Assembly (NCBI GenBank): GCA_014281115.1
Contig: JACONQ010000005.1
Span: forward strand, 1 to 64,000
Source of the DNA: Laburnicola sp. R22_1
Taxonomy: Eukaryota; Ascomycota; Dothideomycetes; Pleosporales; Didymosphaeriaceae
Length of the DNA stretch: 64,000 nucleotides
Reading direction: 5' to 3'
The notes below the pieces were generated by a model. The model searched no databases. It had not been told where the DNA came from and worked only from the letters and a program-made list of their open reading frames with translations. Position numbers and translations under genes: made by a program. Positions 56,317-64,000 of the stretch are shown here, in pieces (within the stretch, counting starts at the first letter, position 1; each line of letters starts with the position of its first letter).

Positions 56317-58520
56317 TTCTATTAGTAGCCCGAATAGATTAGTCCGCCAAACAGTTTTTGTCAAGACTACAACACTTTACTATGAATTATAATATCTTAA
56401 TAACACGACGCGTTATTATCTAATTAAGAAGGCAGAATTAAGCTTACCCTTTACGCCTATTAGAATAAGCAAATTTTAAGCCTACGACGCGCTGCTATAG
56501 TATATAATATCCCAAAGTCTACACTAAGCAATTAAATTAATAGAATTACCGCCTAAGTAAATACACGATTAGGTATGGCAAAGCTTACTACGACTAAAGA
56601 GCAGACGCTTATATAGTATATCCTTAACCTAGATTTACAAGGATTTGCACCCTAGCTAGGTAAAGTAAAAAATATAGCTAATAAACTGCTAGCTGCGTAG
56701 TATAGAGACCCTATAGAATAATACTAGGCTTAGCGCTTTGTAAAGTGCGTACCTAAGCTTAAAATGGCTTTTAATTAAGCGAAGGACTAATAGACAATAT
56801 AATAGGAAGACCTAGAGGTTATAAACGCGTAGTTTTAGCTAGTAGAAGACACAAAAGCTAAGTATAGAGTATAGGATAAAGATATCTATAACTTTAATAA
56901 GATAGGCTTTTAGATAGGAGTTATTAGCTTAATAAAGGTTATAACTAGTTTAGAAAGATATTCTTAACCTATGCTTATTTAGCCAGGCAATCGCGAGTGG
57001 GTTATAGTAATTTAGAGTATTTACGCTACTAGATATACTACCCCGCTCTTTATTATCTATAAAGGGCGAGTCTATATCTTAGCGTAGTATAAGTAGACTA
57101 GTATCCTCTATAATTAGAAGCTCTTAGTCTCTAAGACTGGCTAAACTAATAATAAGCTTAGAGTTACGTATTTAAAGTACTTTAACGCGTATATAAGGCC
57201 GCGCATAGTAGGATTATAAAGATTACTTATTCTAGATAGCTATAAGAGCTACTACTTCTAGGATTTTAAGAATTATTATTTAGAATAAAAGATCCTAACA
57301 CTCTATATGCTAGCGCACTTATTTTATATCCTCTAGCCACTTAATATAGTCTGTTTCGCGCTACTAAAGCTAAAGTACTTCTAGCGCATATGGGACTTAG
57401 CGCGCTAACGCGTCTTTTATATTAATAAAGAGGACTTCCTACTAGCCTTTTACAACGCGTTTTTTAATATATTTACACTAGAAAACTATAAGAATGTCTT
57501 TAAGGCCTTTAGACTTATTTTTTTAAATGCGTTAGTAGTAGTAGATTGCCTTAATGTGCGTATTTACACTTTACCTTAGGGTACCCTACTAGATACACTA
57601 TAGCAAGCTAAAACTCTAAGCAATACTCTTAAGGTTAGATTCTAGTTAAAGCTCGTACGCGACTCTTTTATTTAGTCTTTACCTAATACTAAATTAAGCT
57701 ACTTATAGCTTATAAAAGGTGCTAAACTTATGCTCTACTATAGTGTACTTTAAGAGACCCGCATTAAGAAACTTAAGAAGCAAATTAAGGTTCTAACAAA
57801 GCGAAAAACGCGTAAAAGAAAGCGTGTTTAGAAAGGTAGGACGCTGGGCTTTACTTAGGGAGTAGATTTAGAAGTAAAAAGCCCTTTTAGTAGGGTAAAG
57901 TTATTAAAAAGGGCGTAAGGTAGTAGTGAAGAAAAGGCAGGTCCCTTAACATAACGCTGCTATAGAAGGTGTAAAGAGCCTAGACACAATATAAAAACCT
58001 ATTAAATAGATAAAAAGATAAAAAAGAAGTTAGATATTACCCTTGGTAGCTTATTTTTAGATAGTATTAATAGTAAATTAGAGTAATTTTATTATAGGTT
58101 ACTATAAGGCTAAAAATAATAGGTTAACTTTATTTCGTAATAGTACGCACTTAGTAACTAAAAATTAGATAAAGTACTACTTAAGATATAGTATACTTTA
58201 CTATAAATTATAATAAGTATACTATATATTGCCTACGTATAGTATAGTAGATAATCTATTATATATTATAGGGAGTCTTATTATAAGTTTATACTGCTAA
58301 GAAAGACTTCTTAGCTTTACGCGGCTGCTATAGCCGTGCAAAGAGGCTATACAACATAAAAAGTAAATTAAATAGTAACTTAGTATATTGTAAGTTATAG
58401 TAGATTATTATGACTTACTATAAAGTAACGTTAGTAGTGTTCTATAATAAGTTATAAGGGACCTCGAAGTTGCTAAGAAAAACTATTTAGCAGACTAATC
58501 TATTCGGGCTACTAATAGAA
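56317..58520 (+). mobile_element. pogo/Fot1-like transposon inside a minisatellite
   Basis: 2204 bp bounded by TA (56315-56316 and 58521-58522). TIRs begin TTCTATTAGTAGCCCGAATA and extend for about 40 bp with a few transitions. This TIR sequence is distinct from the three other mapped TIR types in the window. Confidence 0.93.
56382..58090 (+). pseudogene. pogo-type transposase, RIP-dead
   Basis: The plus-strand frame, legible with stops as Gln, shows a DDE core: LLILDSYKSYYFQDF (second catalytic Asp kept, about 57.23 kb), LFYILQPLNIVCF (about 57.33 kb) and KEDFLLAFYNAFFN. A basic region (KRKTRKRKRVQKG) follows. The C-terminus near 57.96-58.0 kb is a CCHC-knuckle relic, RCKEPRHNIKTY, in which the last Cys has become Tyr. 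The start is uncertain; an ATG at 56382 lies just inside the TIR. Same architecture as the transposase at 28921-30583 but clearly another subfamily. Confidence 0.82.
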
Positions 58521-58681
58521 TATGTTAACTATATATTTATTTATAAAGTGAAGAAATCTTAGTGTCTAACTTAACTACGTATTTATTTATAAAGTTAAGA
58601 GATTTTAATATTTAACTTAACTATATATTTATTTATAGAGTTAAGAAATTTTAGTGTCTAACTTAACTATATATTTATTCT
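58521..58681. repeat. 46-bp minisatellite, right part
   Basis: The same units resume after the transposon, at 58525, 58571, 58617 and 58663, with an exact 46-bp period. Confidence 0.9.
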
Positions 58682-59260
58682 TAGCATATTAGAGAAATCT
58701 TATAAGCTTCTCTATTATAAAAGGTTAATTAAATTTAATATAAGGGGCTTTAAACTAAGAGATTAGAATTGCCTAAGTAAACTTATAAATTTAATAGAGT
58801 TTAATAATAACTCTAGCTATAGGCTTATATATACTTCTAGCTTAGTAAAAGTATAAATTTAAAACTCTAAGGTAGTAGACTAAGTATCTATAAAAGAGCG
58901 CTTAGCTTTTTATATATTTTAGTTAGTATTAGAGTAGTAGTTAGTATAGGCTTATGTCCTACGCCGCCCTCTATATAAGAAAGGGCCCCCTAGATTTCTT
59001 TCTTATTTACTATCTTAGAATAGTATTAATTTAACTAGCTCTTTTAACTATTCTAGCTGTTCCTAATAGGTTAGCCCTATAAGGCCGTGTATTTTTTCTT
59101 ATAAGAAGTGTTTTCTAAATATAGTGTACAGTGCTATATATATAAATATACTACTAATTACTAGAATATAAAATAAGACACTAGTTGCAGTCTTATTATA
59201 TTTAGTATAGAATAGTAGACTACTTAAGATTTACGTCTAAGCTAGTAAACACACGCAGTG
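58682..59260 (-). repeat. Gypsy LTR-like repeat, degraded
   Basis: Its first half (58.74-58.93 kb) is the reverse complement of 53.74-53.93 kb. The next part (58.96-59.08 kb) is the reverse complement of about 21.75-21.87 kb. Recurrence at three loci and a TATA-like CTCTATATAAGAAAG string suggest a retroelement terminus. Exact ends are not defined. Confidence 0.5.
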
Positions 59261-59508
59261 GATTTACTAAGGGCGCAGTAACAACAATAGTAACAATAGT
59301 AAGGACAGCAGCAATAGCGGATTAAATTTAACAGCCTTAGACTACCGCCCTAGTCTTATCTTTAACAATAACAAGACTAGGAACAAGGAGGCAGAAAGGT
59401 TTGCCGAACATTACCTGTTTGCCTTCGTCCACAAGGACCTGCAGCGACTAGCCAATATGGTGCGCCAGGTACGCGACTTCCCACCAAAACCTCGCACGGA
59501 TCCAGGAC
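59261..59508 (+). other. Transition zone with short coding-like fragment
   Basis: GC rises within this stretch. A plus-strand frame (RFAEHYLFAFVHKDLQRLAN) runs into the 3' end of the secreted-protein gene on the other strand. It has no start and no recognisable domain. It is probably a retroelement scrap at the edge of the RIP block. Confidence 0.4.
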
Positions 59509-60270
59509 CTAATCCCTCCCTCCAGTGCTCGGTGGCGGAATCACCGTCCCAGACTTGAACTTCTTCACCTTGTTAACCTGCCCTGATCCCCTCACAACAT
59601 ACTCCCTAGCCAGACCCTTCAAATGAAGCTCCCCTAGCTCACTATCCTCGAAATGGAACGGCCCAATATCGACACTCTTCCCATTATCCCAATTATACCT
59701 GTCAAAGATATACACCCTGTACTGCAGCGAACCACCACCAGCCGTCTTCGTCACAACTCCCGTAACGCTGTATGAGAAGCCGCCAATCGCAAAGAACCAG
59801 TCCCAGCTCTGGCCCTTGGTAGCATAGTAGTTTGCCCACTTGCTCGAAAAGGCCTTTGACCCGGTCTTCGCGGTGATACTCCGATACGCGGCTGTCGCCT
59901 CATTTTGCGCCAGTGCCTGCGCAGCAGAGCGGAACCTGGGAAGCCCTTTCATCATGGACTCCGGTGATACATTGAGGTCTGCGCCGCTGTTGCCGAGATA
60001 GTGCCGCATGTTGCGCTCCGCGTTTATCAGGCCCAGTTCGCCGGCTGTGGCAGCTATGGTGAAGAATTTGGCTTTGGAGAGGTAATCGCGCCAGCCGGCG
60101 CCTTTGGAATCGTACTTCCCGATGCCGTCGCCGTCGGCGGGTTGAGCGGGGTCTGCTGGTGGACTGGGGATAGAGGGGGCGCGGGAGTAGAGAGGAGTTG
60201 CAGTAGTGATTGACAGGAAAAGTGACCAGAGAAGGAGGAACGAAGATGAATGGTTCTTGATGAAGATCAT
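59509..60270 (-). CDS. Secreted protein of unknown function, intact
   Basis: Complete 253-residue frame without introns. The ATG at 60268-60270 is the first Met. An N-terminal hydrophobic stretch (SSSFLLLWSLFLSITTATP) is a signal peptide, probably cleaved near TTA-TP. A Pro/Ala/Asp-rich linker follows (PSIPSPPADPAQPADGDG), then a globular domain rich in Trp, Tyr and Gly: WANYYATKGQSWDWFFAIGG, VYIFDRYNWDNGKSVDIGP and ELGELHLKGLAREYVVRGSG. The D-R-Y-N-W-D..K-S / L-H-x-x-G-L-A-x-E-Y pattern looks like a conserved fungal secreted-protein family, but I cannot name it and claim no activity. It is the first intact host gene inward of the RIP block and is divergent from the nuclease-like pseudogene at 60698. 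Confidence 0.82.
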   Translation of the reverse strand: MIFIKNHSSSFLLLWSLFLSITTATPLYSRAPSIPSPPADPAQPADGDGIGKYDSKGAGWRDYLSKAKFFTIAATAGELGLINAERNMRHYLGNSGADLNVSPESMMKGLPRFRSAAQALAQNEATAAYRSITAKTGSKAFSSKWANYYATKGQSWDWFFAIGGFSYSVTGVVTKTAGGGSLQYRVYIFDRYNWDNGKSVDIGPFHFEDSELGELHLKGLAREYVVRGSGQVNKVKKFKSGTVIPPPSTGGRD

Positions 60271-60697
60271 TTTGTCGGAATATACTTCAACTATGTGAGG
60301 ATGGATTGCAGAGCTTGCTCTTTTGGCCTTCTAACTGCTTGCCGCAAGAGGAGGCAGCTTTATATTTGCTCATAGCTATCAGCCTTCCACAGTTGCGTGA
60401 GCATTGCTATGTTAAGAAAGCTAGAGGCGCTACCAGCCCCTTTGAACTAGGCGGGGCTAATCTGAACACGAACACCTAGCTGGACGTAAGAGGCTGTAGG
60501 TACGGCCTATACCGTATACTAAACCGAATAATTTGCTTCCAAGCAATTTGTACACTGTTGAGCTTAGCTCAGCACGTATTTCGTGTTTCGTATTTCGTGT
60601 TTCGTGTCTTGAAACATAAAGCCGGCGCCTATATTTGATTAGTGCTTCCGTCTAGCGCCGCCCCGCCACTGCCCATGCATTACCATCATCCTCAGCC
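60271..60697. promoter_or_regulatory. Divergent intergenic region
   Basis: It serves the genes at 60270 (-) and 60698 (+). A TATA-like run at about 60359-60366 (ATATAAAG on the minus strand) lies about 90 bp before the minus-strand ATG. Moderate GC. Promoter role is positional inference. Confidence 0.4.
60574..60608. repeat. 7-bp tandem repeat (GTRTTTC)n
   Basis: About five tandem units alternating GTATTTC and GTGTTTC, about 90 bp upstream of the ATG at 60698. Confidence 0.75.
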
Positions 60698-62176
60698 ATG
60701 CCACCATGCCCGTCTTCCTCCAGCTCAACATGTTCCTTCAGTCGCGTAGAAGCCTGGTTGCGGAACTCACCTCCGGCGTCTTCGAGTCCAACTTCCCGCG
60801 CGCGCAAGCGACACCGCGATGGCGACATGTCGCGCAACTCGAGCCCCAAACGACAACGCGTTGACGCTGACGATGTGCTGCCAACCCAGAGCGCACCGCA
60901 AGTCGGTAGCATCAGCGTCGTGGATCTGTCGGACCGCACAACCTTGACTGCCCCACAGGGGTCCAAGAGGAGCTCAAGTCCTGCGCGCCATCTTACCGAA
61001 CTGCGCACTGCGACGCCCTCCATCACGCACAGCCCCTTCAACCAGGTGAAGCAACCGCCACCCGTGGATATTGCCGCCCGCATAAGTAGACTTCGCAGCC
61101 ACTTGGGGCGTCGTCAGGGCTTAGAGATCTGCTACATGCCCGCAGGCCTGCGCAAGGCTATTGAAGCAGATGTGCTCTTCGTTCCCTCCCTCGCCATGGA
61201 TCCCATCGACCCGGATGCGTACGATCACGAAGATACGCGGTCGGCCAGCGATCCTTCTCTCGTGGATTTGCTGGATCGCGTCAAGAATATCTTCTAAGAC
61301 GCGTGCCATTGCACCGAGTTTGGGCGCGACGAGAACGCGTGGTGCTATCGGGTCGTTTGGCCGTTGATGGAGCTTGCTATAAAGCTGTACGGCAACGCTA
61401 AGTTTAAATTCGAGAGCGTGTATGACCTTGCCTACGTTTGAGCTCGAGAGTGCCTGCGTTCTGACCTGACCGGCTTTAGGCAGTCGCAAAGCATCCAATC
61501 CCGCTACCTTTCCACCATCCCCGAGCCTACGTCCGCATCGCCCAACAGAAGAATTGTGCTCACGCGCACAACCGACTTCTGCTTTTCGTACTCGTATTTC
61601 GACCCACATTGCGCAGAACTGTATACACAGTTGGCCGCAGCCAATACACCAGTCGTATCGCACACAACAGACAACTGCACCCAGCGCCTAGCACTTTTCT
61701 CGGGAATCGAGGTCAAGCCAGAAAACGGCGATCTCAAGGAAGCAGAGCTGCAGATAACTATATGGATGGCAGCAAACTTGCGGAAGAAGATGGAGCTGGG
61801 GCACCTGGCCTTTCCCGTGTCCGATGTGCGGCTCACGCCGGACGATATGGAAGACGCAACCAGCTCTGCCGACCAGGTCGGCGCCAACTTCCGGCCCTTG
61901 CAACTCATTGAGCCCGCGCTCACCATAATCGGCAACGAGCACAAGGTCTACTATGCGTACCCTTCCAGTGCGAAAGGTGACATAAAAGTATTGGGACCCG
62001 ACGAGAAATTCGCCCACTTGACGACGCGCTCCGTGCAGGGAATATTCAAGCTCTTGCGGTTCTACGGGCGGTTGTTAGAGTGGGGAATCGGTAAAGAAGC
62101 GAGCGCACAAATGGAATGGGGACTTTGGGGATCCTTTCTTAGACCAGTGCTTAAGACACTTGCTAGGGGTGGGTGA
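60698..62176 (+). pseudogene. PD-(D/E)XK nuclease-like protein, one nonsense codon
   Basis: Exon 1 is 60698-61419, a 60-nt intron 61420-61479 (GTATGA..TTTAG, CTGAC branch-like) and exon 2 61480-62176, giving 472 residues. The only defect seen is TAA at 61295-61297 (codon 200); a C-to-T change of a CAA Gln codon explains it, and the frame continues as DACHCTEFGRDENAWCYRVV. The N-terminus (MPPCPSSSSST) is Ser/Pro-rich and disordered. The catalytic-like core lies in exon 2: TRTTDFCFSYSY (Asp), GIEVKPENGD (the E-x-K pair) and AELQITIW (conserved Gln). This matches the uncharacterised PD-(D/E)XK nuclease-like family common in Pezizomycotina genomes, often in several copies. The real substrate is unknown. 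Overlapping minus-strand frames are shadows. Readthrough or a sequencing error are alternatives to true loss. Confidence 0.85.
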
Positions 62177-62209
62177 TGCCCAAGGAGGCTGTCTCCGTTT
62201 TAAATAGGT

Positions 62210-62853
62210 TTACTTGGGGCGCCCACAACTACTCAAGTTCCGATATAGACGCTTAAGGTAGGAATACCCACAACAGATGTACAGGGAGCTGGTCAGAGCC
62301 AAGACATCAATAACAACCTCATGATGTTTCGTACCTGTAATCCCACCGCAAAACATGGGAGCGGATGTCTCTGCTGGTAGCCACTCCCGCAGAATTATAC
62401 AATTCGTCGCATCAATAGCTGCGTACTCCGAGAACAGCCCATGCTCATTAAAGCCATGCACACCGCTCTGCTTCACTAGGCAGTGGTTGTTGTTGTGTAC
62501 AGCGCAACCCTAACAATTGTTGCAGTAGTCTCAATATACAAAAAACCTACGGCATCGCCGACTTAGAAGCCCCTGTTCTCCGCAGTTGAGTGTATCTTTT
62601 CAATGTAGCCCGCACCCTCATAACCGATAGTTATTGGCTTCTCGCGAGGCATAGCCATAGACATAAGGTCGGGACGGAATAGCGAAGCAGATGCCACCTT
62701 GATCAGGACCTGCCCGGGCCCGGGACTAGGTTTCACAACCTCATTAACTACTGCCTTCTGCTAAGCCTAGTAAGGTTAGCAAGTCCATTTGTGTTTGGCC
62801 AATTTTGACCGTCATCCCCACGTACCGGGTCCCATTGCGCTGCTTTCACCGAC
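62210..62853 (-). pseudogene. Zinc-type alcohol dehydrogenase (GroES-like), broken
   Basis: The minus strand starts with MSVKAAQWDPV at 62853. A different phase continues with QKAVVNEVVKPSPGPGQVLI and SASLFRPDLMSMAMPREKP, then EGAGYIEKIHSTAENRGF, a TAA, and VGDAVGFLYI. After another phase change come HCLVKQSGVHGFNEHGLFSEY and PAETSAPMFCGGITG. This is the N-terminal catalytic (GroES-like) half of a medium-chain alcohol dehydrogenase; family members are normally about 350 residues and include a Rossmann NAD(P)-binding half, which is lacking here. At least two frameshifts and one CAA-to-TAA stop are seen. The 3' end converges on the nuclease-like gene. Confidence 0.78.
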
Positions 62854-63355
62854 ATTTTTCCTAAACGCTTAGAGATTTGGTTGCAAGACGCTAAGAGACC
62901 GGCTGGTAGAGCACGCAATACGTTAATGACACGAGCTTCTCCATGTTTGCGGCCTTGTTCTTGTCGGAGCAGGACTCCGTGGGACTCCGTGGCATGGGAG
63001 TGTATATCCGTGGGGTCCAGGGCGCTAGCTTGCTTATGTAATAATTTTTTCCTGTTCTACCCAACATTTGCTCCCCCCACTTCATAGACGTCCACTTCCA
63101 GATGTCTCTTTACTCCCGACGCTCACAAGCGGTAGTACCGTACCACAGCGAGATGGCAGCTGATGTATCCTGTCCTACAACTCCCGCCAGCTGCAGGCGG
63201 GTAAGGCTCTCCGGGCAGCACCCTACAGAATGCGATTCGAAGTCAAATGCGTCGTTTCAGTTTCCAATGGACGCATTACTGCTCTCTTCCAATATCAACA
63301 CCAACTTCTTAATTCAGGGCACTTTTAATCACATTCTCATCCCCCATTAATCAAC
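62854..63355. other. Intergenic region, no gene supported
   Basis: Normal-complexity DNA with short overlapping frames on both strands (plus 62881-63087, minus 62891-63085, plus 63102-63350), none with a recognisable motif. It contains the upstream regions of the alcohol dehydrogenase remnant (-) and the SDR fragment (+). Confidence 0.5.
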
Positions 63356-63442
63356 ATGCCCGTAGACTACAATCTCAAAGGCAAAGTCATCGCCCTCACA
63401 GGCGCCGGCTCTGGCATTGGATATGCGACCTCTGTGTTATAG
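63356..63442 (+). pseudogene. Short-chain dehydrogenase N-terminal fragment
   Basis: The 28-codon frame MPVDYNLKGKVIALTGAGSG plus IGYATSVL ends in TAG at 63440-63442. The first beta strand and the TGxxxGIG cofactor loop of the SDR Rossmann fold are perfect. The substrate-binding half and the YxxxK catalytic residues are absent. Intact SDRs are about 250 residues. The sequence after the stop does not resume SDR coding and runs into the minus-strand gene ending at 63490. A deletion or insertion removed the rest, or the 3' part was replaced. Confidence 0.8.
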
Positions 63443-63489
63443 TTCTTCGAAGAAGTCATAACGGTCTTCTTGATTCCCCTGCGTGGCTA

Positions 63490-64000
63490 TTAGCTACATG
63501 CGTAGGATGGCCCAGCACGGGTAGAATTCTGCACATACTCTTGCGATTTGACGAACTCCTCTTGGTTGCGGTCCCACTTGAAATCGCCGATTTGGATCTT
63601 GTCCACTTTGTCCTCAAGGAACAACCATCCCCAGGCTGTGATATGATTATCGGCCCGACCCCATCCACCCAACATGATACCGCTGCCAACATCCGGGTTG
63701 AACACAGATTGACTAATCTTGTCGACTTTCATTTCAAGAGTGTCACCATTGGACAGTTCGATCACAAGCCCACCCAGCTGGCGGGCGTCCTTGTCAGACC
63801 ACAATACGACGCGTGATACCGATACCGCAAAAGGGTCCCAGTCGAGCTTTTGGTGTAGGTCGCCGTCCCGAGCACCGACCATATGGCTCTTGTCTTGGTT
63901 GGAATAAGTCAATTGAATTCCGCTGGTGCGGTTCTTGCTGCCCCAGACTTCAACGCCTCGGACGAGACTGCCGGTTTTGAATTGTGTCTCGCATATGTCG
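63490..64000 (-). CDS. Jacalin/natterin-like beta-prism protein, 5' end outside window
   Basis: The minus-strand frame is open from the window edge (64000) to the TAA/TAG end at about 63490, over 165 residues, with the start beyond the window. Repeating beta-strand-like text, GVEVWGSKNRTSGIQLTYS and later GSGIMLGGWGRADNHITAWG followed by WLFLEDKVDKI, follows the Gly-rich three-strand pattern of jacalin-related lectin domains. Such domains bind glycans, and in some fungal proteins they are joined to a pore-forming module; none is visible in this part. It ends 48 bp from the SDR fragment in convergent orientation. Domain call from pattern only. Confidence 0.6.
   Translation of the reverse strand, partial: DICETQFKTGSLVRGVEVWGSKNRTSGIQLTYSNQDKSHMVGARDGDLHQKLDWDPFAVSVSRVVLWSDKDARQLGGLVIELSNGDTLEMKVDKISQSVFNPDVGSGIMLGGWGRADNHITAWGWLFLEDKVDKIQIGDFKWDRNQEEFVKSQEYVQNSTRAGPSYACS

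Noticed and set aside
61121..62017. Minus-strand open frames opposite the nuclease-like gene
   Set aside because: Shadows; the plus strand carries the E-x-K and D-F motifs and a canonical intron.

Overview
The window starts at a chromosome end. A run of (CCCTAA)n is followed by about 59 kb of AT-rich, transposon-packed DNA with two less mutated islands (about 15.3-18.5 kb and 23.2-26.5 kb), and then about 4.7 kb of ordinary GC-balanced gene space. The telomere motif, the short GT..AG introns, the telomere-linked RecQ helicase, the pogo/Fot1-like, copia and gypsy elements and the very strong repeat-induced point mutation (RIP) signature all point to a filamentous ascomycete. I infer Dothideomycetes, perhaps Pleosporales, from general resemblance only. 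Nearly all repeat-derived reading frames become legible if in-frame TAG/TAA is read as a former CAG/CAA (Gln), so C-to-T change at CpA has been the main destroyer.

Layout. 1-148 telomere. 149-1250 pyrimidine-rich low-complexity DNA. About 1.4-5.96 kb (-): a RIP-dead RecQ helicase of the TLH type, transcribed towards the telomere. About 6.6-9.7 kb and 15.3-17.05 kb (+): three diverged copies of an unrecognised protein family. 11.0-15.3 kb: two pogo/Fot1-like transposons 13 bp apart in opposite orientation. 18.5-23.2 kb: AT-rich repeats, including an LTR-like unit, a 10-bp satellite and a retroposon copy. 23.2-26.5 kb: a GC-richer island with a small Cys-rich secreted protein gene. 26.5-28.8 kb: AT-rich, with one unrecognised dead ORF. 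28.8-36 kb: an inverted pair of one Fot1-like family plus a third, older pogo-like copy. 36-41.4 kb (-): a copia remnant carrying a solo LTR and a retroposon insertion. 41.4-44.1 kb (+): a gypsy gag-pol remnant. 44.1-48.5 kb: degraded repeats. 48.5-53.6 kb: a complete copia element with identical-length LTRs and a 5-bp target duplication. 53.6-55.9 kb (-): a second gypsy gag remnant with two retroposon insertions. 56.1-58.7 kb: a 46-bp minisatellite split by a Fot1-like element. 58.7-59.3 kb: LTR-like repeat.

The right edge carries host genes in decay: an intact secreted protein (59.5-60.3 kb), a PD-(D/E)XK nuclease-like gene with one nonsense codon, a broken zinc-type alcohol dehydrogenase, the first 28 codons of a short-chain dehydrogenase, and the 3' part of a beta-prism/jacalin-like gene that runs off the window.

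The most novel items are (i) the three-copy unrecognised subtelomeric family, (ii) a short retroposon family (seven copies of about 114-290 bp) with one constant end and about 10-bp target duplications, and (iii) the nested insertion order that these duplications allow one to read. No tRNA, rRNA or CRISPR was seen.
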